DNA of 47,636 bases, from NCBI GenBank assembly GCA_031411235.1, contig JANOAR010000048.1, positions 1-47,636 on the forward strand, written 5' to 3'. Below, one piece after another: positions 26,407 through 34,947 of this stretch. The notes under the pieces are model-generated. The model was not told where the DNA came from. It did no database searches and saw only the letters and a list, made by a program, of their open reading frames with translations. Every line of letters starts with the position of its first letter. The stretch's first letter is position 1. The DNA comes from JANOAR01 sp031411235. Lineage in GTDB: Bacteria; Verrucomicrobiota; Verrucomicrobiia; Verrucomicrobiales; Verrucomicrobiaceae. Position numbers and translations under genes: made by a program.

Positions 26407-27417
26407 ATGCAAACCGACACGCAGCCCACCACCTGCCGCAGCCCACAGCACTGGATCATCATCGCGATCCTCATCGCCGCCGCTGCCATAGCGCTCCTCG
26501 CCTACCAGCCCTACGCCGCCGGTTATGCCGACAACCGCAAGACCCTCCTCGCCTACCTCTTGCAAGAATGGGCCGACCCCACCTGGCAACATGGAGCCCT
26601 CGCCCCCCTCATCGTCGGCTACCTCGTCTGGCTCAAGCGCAGCACCCTCGCCACCCTCCCCCTAAAACCCAGCGCCTGGGGCCTGCCCCTCATGCTAGCA
26701 GCCATGCTCAGCTACTTCATCGGCTATCGCGCCAACAACTTTTACTTCGGAGCCATCGCCGCACAGCTCGGCATCGCCGGAGCCCTCCTCTGGATGCTCG
26801 GCTGGCAGCATCTCCGCACGCTCCTCTTTGCCTGGAGCGTCCTCGCCTTCGCTTGGCCGCTGCGCTTCCTGGAGGACACGCTGGGCTTCCAACTTCGCCT
26901 CATCATGGTTGAGTGCGTCGCAGGCACCTTGAAACTGCTGCACCTCCCCATCATCCGCGATGGCACCTCGCTGCTCTCCATCGGCCCCGACGGCACCCCC
27001 AGCGAGTGGTTAAAGCTCAACGTCGATGGCCCGTGCAGCGGCATGAGATCGCTCTTCGCCCTCATGCTCGTCTCCATGCTCTTCAGCTACTTCTCGCAGC
27101 GCACACCGCTGCGCCGCCTCGCCCTCTTCGCCACCAGCATCCCCCTCGCCATCGCAGGCAACATGGCCCGCATCTTCCTCCTCATCGGCGGCACCGCAGC
27201 CTTTGGTCAACCCTTCGCCGTGGGCGATGAAAACAACGAAATGTCCACCTACCACTTCTTCAGCGGCATCATCGTCTTCATCGTCGCCGTCGCTGGGCTG
27301 CGCAGCGTATCGGCCAGCATAGATCGCTGGTGGCCAGGCACAGCGAGCGCAATCACACACCGCAAAGCCAACCGCATCATCACCACCCGAGTCCAGCAAG
27401 GCACCGCCGCCGTGTAA
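26407..27417 (+). CDS. xrt: Exosortase (PEP-CTERM sorting protease/transpeptidase)
   Basis: 336 residues with about eight membrane helices. The catalytic triad of the exosortase/archaeosortase family is present: Cys210 in NVDGPCSGMRSLFALM, Arg255 in GNMARIFLLI and His283 in MSTYHFFSGIIVF. It is thought to cut PEP-CTERM tails and pass surface proteins to an envelope anchor. Clustering with EPS genes and an adjacent EpsI is the classical arrangement. The CAP-domain protein at 1016-2152 is a candidate substrate visible in this window. Confidence 0.93.
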   Translation: MQTDTQPTTCRSPQHWIIIAILIAAAAIALLAYQPYAAGYADNRKTLLAYLLQEWADPTWQHGALAPLIVGYLVWLKRSTLATLPLKPSAWGLPLMLAAMLSYFIGYRANNFYFGAIAAQLGIAGALLWMLGWQHLRTLLFAWSVLAFAWPLRFLEDTLGFQLRLIMVECVAGTLKLLHLPIIRDGTSLLSIGPDGTPSEWLKLNVDGPCSGMRSLFALMLVSMLFSYFSQRTPLRRLALFATSIPLAIAGNMARIFLLIGGTAAFGQPFAVGDENNEMSTYHFFSGIIVFIVAVAGLRSVSASIDRWWPGTASAITHRKANRIITTRVQQGTAAV

Positions 27418-27437
27418 CCCATCGCCATGCCACGCAC

Positions 27438-27459
27438 GTTGGAGTCCAGGCTTCAGCCG
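27438..27459. repeat. Single arm of the GTTGGAGTCC repeat family
   Basis: These 22 bases match the left arm at 18456-18477 except for one T/C difference. It lies in the short gap between the exosortase and EpsI genes, with no partner arm nearby. Confidence 0.7.
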
Positions 27460-27482
27460 TTCATAATCTCCCCATCCCTCCC

Positions 27483-28214
27483 ATGCTCCGCGCCCTCACC
27501 CTCCTCGCCCTCGCGACCGCCACCGTACTCGCCTGCCGCCTATCGCCGCCCATCCGCAGCGGCGAAGAAGCAGGCGTCATCATGACCCTACCCACCCGCG
27601 TCGGCCAGCTCCTCGGCCATGAAGACAAGCCCTCCGACGAAGAGCTACGCCGCCTCCCCAGTGACACCGAATTCGCCAAGCGCACCTACGCCACCGCTGG
27701 TGCTACCGACGCCGAGCGCGACCTCGCCCACATCACCATCGTCCTCGCAGGCTCCGAGCGTCGCAGCATCCACCGCCCCGAAGTCTGCCTCCCCGGCCAG
27801 GGCTGGACAATCCTCAGCAGCGTCACCCGCCCTGTCGAAATCGCCCCCGGCAAAACCTTGCAAGTGCGCGACCTCACCATCGAAGGTCATGCCGAAACCA
27901 ACACCAACCGCCAGCCCATCCGCGCCCATTACATCTACTGGTTCGTCGGCACCGACACCACCACCCCTAGCCACATCGAGCGCACCCTCCTCAGCACCTA
28001 CGACAGCATCGTGCGCGGCATCAATCACCGCTGGGCCTACGTCTCCCTCATCGCCAACGTCACCGAAAACTTCCCCTCCAGCGACACCCACGAGCGCCCT
28101 CGCAGCGACGAGCAGACCCAGCGCCTCCTCGACTACCTCATTCAAAACACCGTCCCCGAGTTTCAAAAAGCCTACATGCGACAACCCACCGTCAGCCTCG
28201 CCCCTAGCCACTAG
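27483..28214 (+). CDS. EpsI/DUF3485 family exosortase-associated protein
   Basis: 243 residues from the ATG at 27483, which begins a signal-like segment (MLRALTLLALATATVLACRL). SERRSIHRPEVCLPGQGW is the signature of the EpsI domain, a periplasmic companion of exosortase found fused to or next to it. Its biochemical role is unresolved. Longer in-frame starts were rejected because they read through the repeat arm between the genes. Confidence 0.88.
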   Translation: MLRALTLLALATATVLACRLSPPIRSGEEAGVIMTLPTRVGQLLGHEDKPSDEELRRLPSDTEFAKRTYATAGATDAERDLAHITIVLAGSERRSIHRPEVCLPGQGWTILSSVTRPVEIAPGKTLQVRDLTIEGHAETNTNRQPIRAHYIYWFVGTDTTTPSHIERTLLSTYDSIVRGINHRWAYVSLIANVTENFPSSDTHERPRSDEQTQRLLDYLIQNTVPEFQKAYMRQPTVSLAPSH

Positions 28215-28267
28215 CCCGCTTCATCCTATCATCCCCATCCCATCAGCGCCCACCCCCAGCCGCCCCC

Positions 28268-28295
28268 ATTCATCATTCATAACTCATAATTTCCG
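28268..28295. repeat. Tandem heptamers abutting the larE start codon
   Basis: The units ATTCATC, ATTCATA, ACTCATA and the degenerate ATTTCCG end exactly where the larE ATG begins (28296). The same kind of array occurs at 31305 and 34920, again in register with the next start codon. Confidence 0.8.
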
Positions 28296-29135
28296 ATGAC
28301 CGCCCCCCCCTTCAACCCCGCCAAACTCAACGCCCTCCGCGCCCACCTCCGCAGCCTGGGCCGCGCCCTCATTGCCTACTCCGGCGGCGTCGATAGCACC
28401 CTCGTCCTCCGCGTCGCCACTGAGGAGCTGGAAATGGAAGCCCTCGGCATCATGGCCGTCTCGCCCAGCCTCCCCGAGAGCGAGCGCCAGCAAGCCGTCG
28501 AACTCGCCCAAGTCATGGGCGCACGGCTGAAGCTCCTGCCCACCGCTGAAACCGAAGACGAGCGCTACCAAGCCAACCAGCCCAACCGCTGCTTCCATTG
28601 CAAAGACCACGTCTATGGAGCCCTGCGCCGCTACGCCGACGACCATCACTTCGACCACATCCTCGACGGCATGAACACCGACGACACCCTCGACGTCCGC
28701 CCCGGCAGAGCCGCCGCCAAGCTGCATGAAATCGACAGCCCGTTGCACGACTTAGGCTTCAGCAAAGAAGACATCCGCGCCGCCGCCCACCACCTCGGCC
28801 TGCCCAACTGGAACAAACCCGCCGCCGCCTGCCTCGCCAGCCGCATCCCGTATGGCACCCCCGTCACCACCGCCCTGCTAGGCCAAGTCGAGCGCGCCGA
28901 AGCCGCCCTCACCAGCCTAGGCTTCCACGAGCTAAGAGTCCGCCACCACGGCGACGTCGCCCGCATCGAAGTCCCTGACAACGAATTCGACCACATGCTC
29001 AGTGCCCGCGCCGAAGTCACCAGCGCACTGAAGAGCGCAGGCTACATCTACGTCTCGCTCGATCTGCAAGGCCTGCGGCAGGGTAGTATGAATGAAGTGT
29101 TAGCAGCGAGGGGCGAAGCAGTGCGCAGCGCATAG
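28296..29135 (+). CDS. larE: LarE, ATP-dependent sacrificial sulfur transferase
   Basis: 279 residues. LIAYSGGVDSTLVLRVA is the PP-loop (SGGVDS, 29-34) that adenylates the pyridinium carboxylate. NRCFHCKD is the conserved CxxC block. AACLASRIPYGTPV carries Cys179, matching in context the LarE cysteine that gives up its sulfur in the Lactobacillus enzyme. LarE sulfurates the dinucleotide made by LarB on the way to the nickel-pincer nucleotide cofactor. larB (32233) and larC (34955) lie downstream, separated by unrelated genes. Confidence 0.93.
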   Translation: MTAPPFNPAKLNALRAHLRSLGRALIAYSGGVDSTLVLRVATEELEMEALGIMAVSPSLPESERQQAVELAQVMGARLKLLPTAETEDERYQANQPNRCFHCKDHVYGALRRYADDHHFDHILDGMNTDDTLDVRPGRAAAKLHEIDSPLHDLGFSKEDIRAAAHHLGLPNWNKPAAACLASRIPYGTPVTTALLGQVERAEAALTSLGFHELRVRHHGDVARIEVPDNEFDHMLSARAEVTSALKSAGYIYVSLDLQGLRQGSMNEVLAARGEAVRSA

Positions 29136-29218
29136 GGACAAGGGGCGAGAGATCGGAGCCGATTCGCTCAAAGCAGCCCCTCTCTTCCCTTATCCCTTTT
29201 ACCTTCCCCCTTGTCCCT
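29135..29218. repeat. Small inverted-repeat element starting on the larE stop codon
   Basis: AGGGACAAGGGG (29135-29146) and its exact reverse complement (29207-29218) enclose 60 bases. The right part (29184-29218) also reads as five tandem heptamers ending in CCT (CTTCCCT, TATCCCT, TTTACCT, TCCCCCT, TGTCCCT). It begins on the last base of the larE stop codon. Confidence 0.75.
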
Positions 29219-29249
29219 CTCCGCCAAGACCTCGTCCTCGCCCCGCGCT

Positions 29250-31274
29250 ATGAATATCCTCGGCCTCTCCGCCTACTACCACGACAGCGCTGCTGCCCTT
29301 GTCTCCAACGGTATCATCACCGCAGCCGCCCAAGAAGAGCGATTCACCCGCATCAAACACGACAGCGCCTTTCCCACCAAGGCCGCGCATTATTGTTTGA
29401 GCGAGGCAGGCATCGCCATCGAAGACCTCGATTACGTCGCCTTCTACGACAAGCCGTTGCAGAAATTCGACCGCCTCCTGGAAACCTACCTCGCCTTCGC
29501 ACCGGATGGAATAAAATCCTTCATGATGGCCATGCCGCTGTGGTTAAAGACCAAGCTGCATCTCCCCCGCGAAATCAAAAAAGCCCTCGATGGCCGCTAC
29601 AAAAAGCGCGTCGTATTCACCGGCCATCACGAGAGCCACGCCGCCAGCGCCTTCTTTCCTTCGCCATTTGAAAAGGCCGCCGTGCTCACCATCGACGGCG
29701 TCGGTGAGTGGGACACTGCCAGCATCGGCATCGGCGAAGGCAACAAGCTGCGTCTGCTCAAAACGATGCACTTCCCGCACTCGCTCGGCCTGTTATACAG
29801 CGCCATCACCTACCACTGTGGGTTCAAGGTCAACAGCGGCGAATACAAGCTCATGGGCCTCGCCCCGTATGGCCAGCCGACCTACAAAGACCTCATCCTC
29901 GACAAACTCATCGACCTGCGACCCGACGGCAGCATGGCCATGGACATGAGCTACTTCGGTTACTGCCAAGGGCTGCGCATGACCAACGCCAAGTTCGATG
30001 CCCTGCTCGGCAGCCCACCGCGCCAAAGCGAAACCCCCATCACCCAGCGCGAGATGGATCTCGCCGCCAGCATCCAAGCCGTCACTGAGGAAGCCGTGCT
30101 GCGCATGGCCCGCTACGCCAAAGAATTAACCGGCTGCGATAACCTCTGCATGGCCGGTGGCGTCGCGCTGAACTGCGTCGCCAATGGCAAACTCCATCGC
30201 GCAGACATCTTCGAGAACCTCTTCATCCAACCCGCCGCTGGCGATGCAGGTGGTGCCTTGGGAGCTGCACTCTTCGTGCATCATCATCTGCTCGATAATC
30301 CGCGCAACGTCGCAGCCGCAAGCAACGGAGCGCGGCCCTCCGAGGCCGCAGCGCTAGTCCCCCGCCCAACATCATCGCAACTCGAAACGCTCGATAGCTC
30401 CGCAAACCCCAGCGCCCCGATCCATCAAAGCTCCGTGGCTCACACAAGCGCTGCGGCCTCGGAGGGCCGCGCTCCTTCCCGCCACAACATCCTCGCCCAC
30501 GACGCCCAATTCGGCTCCCTCCTCGGCCCCCATTTCACCAACGCCCAAGTCCGTGCCGAACTCGATGCCGCAGGGGCCATCTACGACTTCATCGAAGACG
30601 AGCCAGAACTCCTTCGCACCGTCGCCAGTCACATCGCCAACGAAAAGGTCATCGGCTGGTTCGCTGGCCGCATGGAATTCGGACCCCGCGCCCTCGGTTG
30701 CCGCAGCATCATCGGCGACCCCCGCAGCACCGCCATGCAGGCGCAGATGAACCTGCGCATCAAGTTCCGCGAAAGCTTCCGCCCCTTCGCCCCCGTCGTG
30801 CTGCGCGAGGACGTGAGCCACTACTTCGACCACCAAGGCGACAGCCCCTACATGCTCATCGTCGCCGATGTAAAACCCGAGCACCTCCGCCAACTCAGCG
30901 CCGAGGAACAAGCCGCCATGCAAGACCCCGACCTGCGCAAGCGCGTCAACGTCCCCCGCTCCACCCTGCCCGCCATCACCCACGTCGATAACAGCGCCCG
31001 CCTGCAAACCATCGACGAGCAGCGCCACGGCCGCTTCTACCGCCTCATGCGCGAATTCAAAACCCAGACCGGTTGCGGCGTCCTCATCAACACCAGCTTC
31101 AACATCCGAGGCGAACCCATCGTCTGCACCCCCACCGACGCCTTCCGCTGCCTCCAAGCCACCGACATGGATGTATTAGTGGTCGAGAATTTTGTGCTAA
31201 GACGTGAAGCCCAGAACCAGCAACTCAGCGAAGCCGAGAAGGCGAAGTATGTGGGGAGCTTTGCGCTGGATTGA
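29250..31274 (+). CDS. NodU/CmcH-family carbamoyltransferase carrying an in-frame repeat insertion
   Basis: 674 residues from the ATG at 29250 (MNILGLSAYYHDSAAALV, the family's usual opening). AVLTIDGVGEWDTASIG, YKLMGLAPYG and LCMAGGVALNCVANGKL belong to the TsaD-like N-terminal domain. KVIGWFAGRMEFGPRALGCR and GCGVLINTSFNIRGEPIVC belong to the C-terminal carbamoyltransferase domain. It transfers carbamoyl groups to hydroxyls of sugars or similar acceptors. Residues ~357-410 are low-complexity and encoded by a 149-bp palindromic element (30327-30475) lying between the conserved parts. SxtJ and DUF5989 genes follow, a common trio. Confidence 0.9.
   Translation: MNILGLSAYYHDSAAALVSNGIITAAAQEERFTRIKHDSAFPTKAAHYCLSEAGIAIEDLDYVAFYDKPLQKFDRLLETYLAFAPDGIKSFMMAMPLWLKTKLHLPREIKKALDGRYKKRVVFTGHHESHAASAFFPSPFEKAAVLTIDGVGEWDTASIGIGEGNKLRLLKTMHFPHSLGLLYSAITYHCGFKVNSGEYKLMGLAPYGQPTYKDLILDKLIDLRPDGSMAMDMSYFGYCQGLRMTNAKFDALLGSPPRQSETPITQREMDLAASIQAVTEEAVLRMARYAKELTGCDNLCMAGGVALNCVANGKLHRADIFENLFIQPAAGDAGGALGAALFVHHHLLDNPRNVAAASNGARPSEAAALVPRPTSSQLETLDSSANPSAPIHQSSVAHTSAAASEGRAPSRHNILAHDAQFGSLLGPHFTNAQVRAELDAAGAIYDFIEDEPELLRTVASHIANEKVIGWFAGRMEFGPRALGCRSIIGDPRSTAMQAQMNLRIKFRESFRPFAPVVLREDVSHYFDHQGDSPYMLIVADVKPEHLRQLSAEEQAAMQDPDLRKRVNVPRSTLPAITHVDNSARLQTIDEQRHGRFYRLMREFKTQTGCGVLINTSFNIRGEPIVCTPTDAFRCLQATDMDVLVVENFVLRREAQNQQLSEAEKAKYVGSFALD
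30327..30475. repeat. Palindromic element with perfect 29-bp inverted ends, inside the carbamoyltransferase gene
   Basis: The left end 30327-30355 starts GGAGCGCGGCCCTCCGAGGC; the right end 30447-30475 is its exact reverse complement over all 29 bases. It contains no stop codon in the host frame and adds about 50 residues (e.g. GARPSEAAAL and SAAASEGRAPS). No transposase is inside. Confidence 0.9.
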
Positions 31275-31304
31275 GTGCCCCCTGTCCGCCCCAAGCTCAC
31301 CGAG

Positions 31305-31346
31305 ATTCATCACTCATCACTCATCACTCATAATTCCTAACTCATC
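31305..31346. repeat. Six tandem heptamers upstream of the SxtJ gene
   Basis: The units are ATTCATC, ACTCATC, ACTCATC, ACTCATA, ATTCCTA and ACTCATC, ending six bases before the ATG at 31353. Same family as the arrays at 28268 and 34920. Confidence 0.85.
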
Positions 31347-31352
31347 ACTGGT

Positions 31353-31799
31353 ATGATCAACCCCTTCCACGAAATCAACTGGCGACCCGGCAAGGCCGAT
31401 CTACGCAAATTTGCCTTCAGCCTCATCATCGGCTTCCCATGCCTTGCGCTCATTTTCTTTATCGCTTCGTGGTGGAATCATCACACGCTCCCCGAGCCGC
31501 GATGGTTTCTCCAACTCGCAACCATCGGCGCTGGCGCTGGGCTCGTCAGCCTGCTCGTGCCAGTCATCGCACGTCCGCTCTATTTCGTCTGGTATGCCGC
31601 CACGGCGTGCATTGGCCTCGTGATGTCGAACCTCATCATGGGCCTGCTCTACTACGGTCTCTTCACCCCGATGGGCCTCATCATGCGCGTCATCGGGCGC
31701 GATGCGCTGGCGCTCAAATGGCAGAAGGGCAAAGCAAGCAGCTACTGGAAAGACGTGCCCCCGCCCGGCCCGGCATCGAGTTACTTCAGCCAGTATTAG
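31353..31799 (+). CDS. SxtJ-family membrane protein
   Basis: 148 residues with three to four hydrophobic segments (~22-40, 58-75, 80-105). The opening INPFHEINWRPGKADLRKFA and the ending KGKASSYWKDVPPPGP are typical of the SxtJ family, small membrane proteins usually found right after NodU/CmcH carbamoyltransferases, as here. Role unknown; presumed partner of the carbamoylation step. The next gene's ATG follows its stop directly. Confidence 0.82.
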   Translation: MINPFHEINWRPGKADLRKFAFSLIIGFPCLALIFFIASWWNHHTLPEPRWFLQLATIGAGAGLVSLLVPVIARPLYFVWYAATACIGLVMSNLIMGLLYYGLFTPMGLIMRVIGRDALALKWQKGKASSYWKDVPPPGPASSYFSQY

Positions 31800-32048
31800 A
31801 TGGATCAGTCTGATCCAAACAATCCGACCGACCTCACTGCAATCCCCCCACCCACTATGAATCCCAACAACGACTTCGAAAAAGCCTCCAAGCAAGCCCA
31901 GGGCAACCTCATCACCGAGTTCCTAGGCTTCCTGAAAAAGAGCCGCAAGTTCTGGCTGCTGCCGCTCATCGTCATCATGCTGCTGCTCGCGCTGTTGCTA
32001 ATGGCTGGCGGCACAGCCGTAGCGCCATTCATCTACACGCTGTTTTAG
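31800..32048 (+). CDS. DUF5989-type small membrane protein
   Basis: 82 residues from an ATG immediately after the SxtJ stop. A second ATG at 31857 (MNPNNDFEKASK) would give 63 residues and may be the real start. It has a polar N-terminus, the helix LITEFLGFLKKSRKFWLLPL and one C-terminal membrane segment ending GTAVAPFIYTLF, as in the DUF5989 proteins that accompany SxtJ and carbamoyltransferases. Function unknown. Confidence 0.75.
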   Translation: MDQSDPNNPTDLTAIPPPTMNPNNDFEKASKQAQGNLITEFLGFLKKSRKFWLLPLIVIMLLLALLLMAGGTAVAPFIYTLF

Positions 32049-32051
32049 CGC

Positions 32052-32221
32052 GTAGGATGGGCGTCCCGCCCGTCCCAGGTGCAGCGGGCATCTTGCCCGA
32101 TAAACCATCGCTAATCGTGTCGGTCCGCGAATTGGCCTGTGACTCGACAAAGCCAACACGATATTCGCCAACTGACCGGGCAAGATGCCCGGCCCACCAG
32201 GGACGGGCGAGACGCCCATCC
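32052..32221. repeat. GTAGGA-family palindromic element, complete inverted copy
   Basis: The outer arms 32055-32076 and 32200-32221 pair at 21 of 22 positions. The inner palindromes GCGGGCATCTTGCCCG and CCGGGCAAGATGCCCGG also mirror each other, and the spacer contains ATCGTGT facing ACACGAT. It fills the gap between the DUF5989 gene and larB, ending 11 bp before the larB ATG. Confidence 0.85.
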
Positions 32222-32232
32222 AACTTTGCCCC

Positions 32233-32877
32233 ATGTCCGACCTCACTCTCGACCTCCAACGCCTCGCGCGGCAAGGCTTCCCCGAGGTCGTCTTTGCTCG
32301 TGGCAAGTCTTGCGCACAGACCACCGAAGCGCTGCGCCAACTGCACGCCGCCCACGGCCATGCGCTCGCCACAGGCGTCGATGAAACCACTGCCTCCGCC
32401 ATCCACGACGCACTAAAAACAGGCCATTACGATCCCGTTTCCAAGCTCTACCGAATCGGCCAAATGCCGCGCATCGAGCAGTCCAGAGCCCCCCTCGTCA
32501 TCACCGCAGGCACCTCGGATCAACCCATCGCCGAGGAAGCTGCACAGACGCTTGAATACCTCGGGCATCAACCCCAGCGCATCACCGATGTCGGCGTCGC
32601 GGGCCTGCATCGACTCTTATCAAAACTCGATGATCTCCACCAAGCCAGCATCATCGTCGTCGTCGCTGGCATGGAGGGCGCACTCGCCAGCGTCATCGGC
32701 GGCCTCGTCGCGCAGCCCATCATCGCCGTACCTACCAGCGTGGGCTATGGAGCGAGTTACGAAGGCATCGCCGCGCTGCTCTCCATGCTGAACTCTTGCG
32801 CCGCAGGAGTCGCGGTGATGAATATCGACAACGGCTTCGGCGCAGCCATGCACGCGCATCGCATCCTCACTCGCTGA
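32233..32877 (+). CDS. larB: LarB, pyridinium-3,5-biscarboxylate mononucleotide synthase
   Basis: 214 residues. The C-terminal AIRC-like (PurE-related) domain shows PLVITAGTSDQPIAEEAAQT, VGVAGLHRLL and VVVAGMEGALASVIGGLVAQ with IIAVPTSVGYG. The N-terminal PEVVFARGKS is the LarB-specific start. The enzyme carboxylates nicotinic acid adenine dinucleotide and hydrolyses it to the mononucleotide used by LarE. The ATG at 32233 was chosen because upstream in-frame codons belong to the palindromic repeat. Confidence 0.93.
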   Translation: MSDLTLDLQRLARQGFPEVVFARGKSCAQTTEALRQLHAAHGHALATGVDETTASAIHDALKTGHYDPVSKLYRIGQMPRIEQSRAPLVITAGTSDQPIAEEAAQTLEYLGHQPQRITDVGVAGLHRLLSKLDDLHQASIIVVVAGMEGALASVIGGLVAQPIIAVPTSVGYGASYEGIAALLSMLNSCAAGVAVMNIDNGFGAAMHAHRILTR

Positions 32878-32884
32878 TCATTCC

Positions 32885-34069
32885 ATGTCGGCCTGCAAAC
32901 CTACCCTGCTCGTCATTTCGCACACCTACGTGGTGCTGGAGCATCACAAAAAAATCGTCGCCCTCGCCGCGCATTTCGACGTGACCTGCCTGACCATTCG
33001 CAGCAGTCAATTCGGCACTTGGTATGGACTCGATGGCAGCGCCTTCGGTGGCGAGGCATCGGCAGCCTATCAGCATGTGGAACTGCCCATGCTCGGCACG
33101 ATGACGACGAAATATCTGCTTCGCGGTCTCGGTGCCTGGGTGCGCTCCAGGGACTGGGACATCATCCTCGTGGAGAACGAGCCGTGGTCGCTAGTGAAGT
33201 GGCAGACACTCTTCTGGACAAGGCTCAGCGAGGCTCGTTGTTACGGCGAGTTCACCTGGGAAAATGTGCGCCGCACGGGCTTGCGAGGCGTGGTGCTGGA
33301 CGTGGTTTACAAGCTCTCGGCACGTTGGGCACACTTCTTCATCTGCGGCAATAAAGCTGCTGGGCAGATCATGCGCGACTACGGCATGGAGCCGCAACGC
33401 GTGCTGGTATCGCCGCAGCTCGGGGTCGATCTCAGCAATCATTGCTGCGTATCTGCTGAACAAAAGAAGGCACTGCGCAAAGAGCGTGGACTGCCTGCCC
33501 ATGCCACCATCATCGGCTTCGCCGGACGCATGGTCGCCGGGAAGGGCGTGCCGGAACTCGTCGCCGCTGTGGCCGCGCTAAACAGCCCTGGGAGCAGTAT
33601 CGCGCCGCATCTCGCCATGCTCGGTCATGGCCCGCTGTCTCCTGAATTGGAGCAACTCGCGAAGACTTCGCCTTGGCTGCATTTGCTGCCCGGCGTGCCG
33701 CACGGTCAGGTGCCTCACTTTCTTCAAACGCTCGACATGCTCGTGCTCGGCAGCCATCCGCAGCATGGGCCGGATGAGTTTTGGGAAGAGCAGTTCGGCC
33801 ACATTCTCATCGAAGCCATTGGTTCGGGCGTGGTCGTTGTGGGCTCGCGCTCGGGTGCCATCCCCGAAGTCATCGGTGATGATGAGATGCTCTTTGAGCC
33901 CGGTGATCAACAGTCCATCGCAGCCTTCATCGAACGTGCCTGTTGTGATAAAGAATGGCTGCGGCAGAAGCACGGCAGGCAACTAAAACGTGTGCGCGAA
34001 CATTACACCCACGAACGCGTCGCCAGCGACTGGGCAGCCTTTTTGAAACAACGCCTAGCCGCCGCATGA
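32885..34069 (+). CDS. Glycosyltransferase family 4
   Basis: 394 residues of GT-B fold. LLVISHTYVVLEHHKKIVAL opens the acceptor domain. ATIIGFAGRMVAGKGVPELV is the start of the GT1-type donor domain, and EEQFGHILIEAIGSGVVVVG with SRSGAIPEVIGDDE is the E-x7-E donor motif. It is probably one of the chain-building transferases of this locus. It starts 7 bp after larB and its stop overlaps the next gene's ATG (ATGA). Confidence 0.92.
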   Translation: MSACKPTLLVISHTYVVLEHHKKIVALAAHFDVTCLTIRSSQFGTWYGLDGSAFGGEASAAYQHVELPMLGTMTTKYLLRGLGAWVRSRDWDIILVENEPWSLVKWQTLFWTRLSEARCYGEFTWENVRRTGLRGVVLDVVYKLSARWAHFFICGNKAAGQIMRDYGMEPQRVLVSPQLGVDLSNHCCVSAEQKKALRKERGLPAHATIIGFAGRMVAGKGVPELVAAVAALNSPGSSIAPHLAMLGHGPLSPELEQLAKTSPWLHLLPGVPHGQVPHFLQTLDMLVLGSHPQHGPDEFWEEQFGHILIEAIGSGVVVVGSRSGAIPEVIGDDEMLFEPGDQQSIAAFIERACCDKEWLRQKHGRQLKRVREHYTHERVASDWAAFLKQRLAAA

Positions 34070-34941
34070 GCCTAGCTGCCATCATCATCCCAGTGCATAA
34101 CCGCATCCGCCACACGCTGCCTTGTGTGCAGCGACTTGCGTGGTGCATCGGCTTGCCCGACTGGCAAGTCATCGTCGTCGATGATGCCTCGACCGATGGC
34201 ACTGCGGAAGCCCTGCGAACGCAGTTCCCACAGGTGCGCATCGTCAGCGGCGATGGCTCATTGTTTTGGACTGGAGGCATCGCTGCGGGCATGAGCAATG
34301 CCCTCGCAAAGGGCGCAACCGAGATCGTGTGGCTGAACGATGATACCGAGGTCGATGAAGTGTCGCTGCGACGTCTCGTGGGCTTGGTGCGAGAGGATCA
34401 GCGTCGTGTCATCGGAGCCACCGCCGTCGTCGCTGGCAAGGTGCAATCGCATCATTGCCGGAGTCGCCGCGAGGTCATCGCGGCAGAAGGTGAGCTGGCT
34501 CCAGCCGATGTGCTCGCGGGTTTTTTGGTGGCCTTCTCCAGCGATGTGCCAGCACGCATTGGCCTGCCCGATACCTCACGCTTCCCCCACTACGCGGGCG
34601 ATAGCGCCTACACGCATGAGGCGCACAAGGCAGGCTTCACCCTGCTAGTCGATGGCGGTAGCCTCGTGCGGCTGAGAGAGTTCGACGGCTATACCACGTT
34701 GGAAGAAGAGTTCTGGCGCACGTCGAGCGAGACGTTGTTGCAACGCTTGGAGCGTGTGTTTTTTTCGACGCGCAGCAGGCATCGTCTAGCAACCCACTGG
34801 CACCTCGATCATGTCTATCGCGGCTGGCTGGAAGGCAGCGCGGTAACTTTCGCACGTTGTCTCTGGTGGATTGCGCGTTTGCTGCGCAGGAGATACCGCC
34901 ACACCTTGGCGCATCAGGCATTCATAACTTATAACTCATAA
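34066..34941 (+). CDS. Glycosyltransferase family 2
   Basis: 291 residues from an ATG overlapping the previous stop by four bases. LAAIIIPVHNRIRHTLPCVQ and VIVVDDASTDGTAEALR are the GT-A N-terminal signatures, and EIVWLNDDTEVD is the DxD-type metal/nucleotide site. The middle part (PHYAGDSAYTHEAHKAGFTL) resembles rhamnosyltransferase-like GT2 enzymes. The C-terminus is basic and hydrophobic and may sit on the membrane. The donor sugar is unknown. Confidence 0.9.
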   Translation: MSLAAIIIPVHNRIRHTLPCVQRLAWCIGLPDWQVIVVDDASTDGTAEALRTQFPQVRIVSGDGSLFWTGGIAAGMSNALAKGATEIVWLNDDTEVDEVSLRRLVGLVREDQRRVIGATAVVAGKVQSHHCRSRREVIAAEGELAPADVLAGFLVAFSSDVPARIGLPDTSRFPHYAGDSAYTHEAHKAGFTLLVDGGSLVRLREFDGYTTLEEEFWRTSSETLLQRLERVFFSTRSRHRLATHWHLDHVYRGWLEGSAVTFARCLWWIARLLRRRYRHTLAHQAFITYNS

Positions 34942-34947
34942 TTCATC
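34920..34947. repeat. Tandem heptamers leading to the larC start codon
   Basis: The units ATTCATA, ACTTATA, ACTCATA and ATTCATC plus a degenerate unit (CTTTCTC, 34948-34954) end exactly at the GTG start of larC (34955). The array also encodes the last residues of the preceding glycosyltransferase (FITYNS). Confidence 0.82.
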
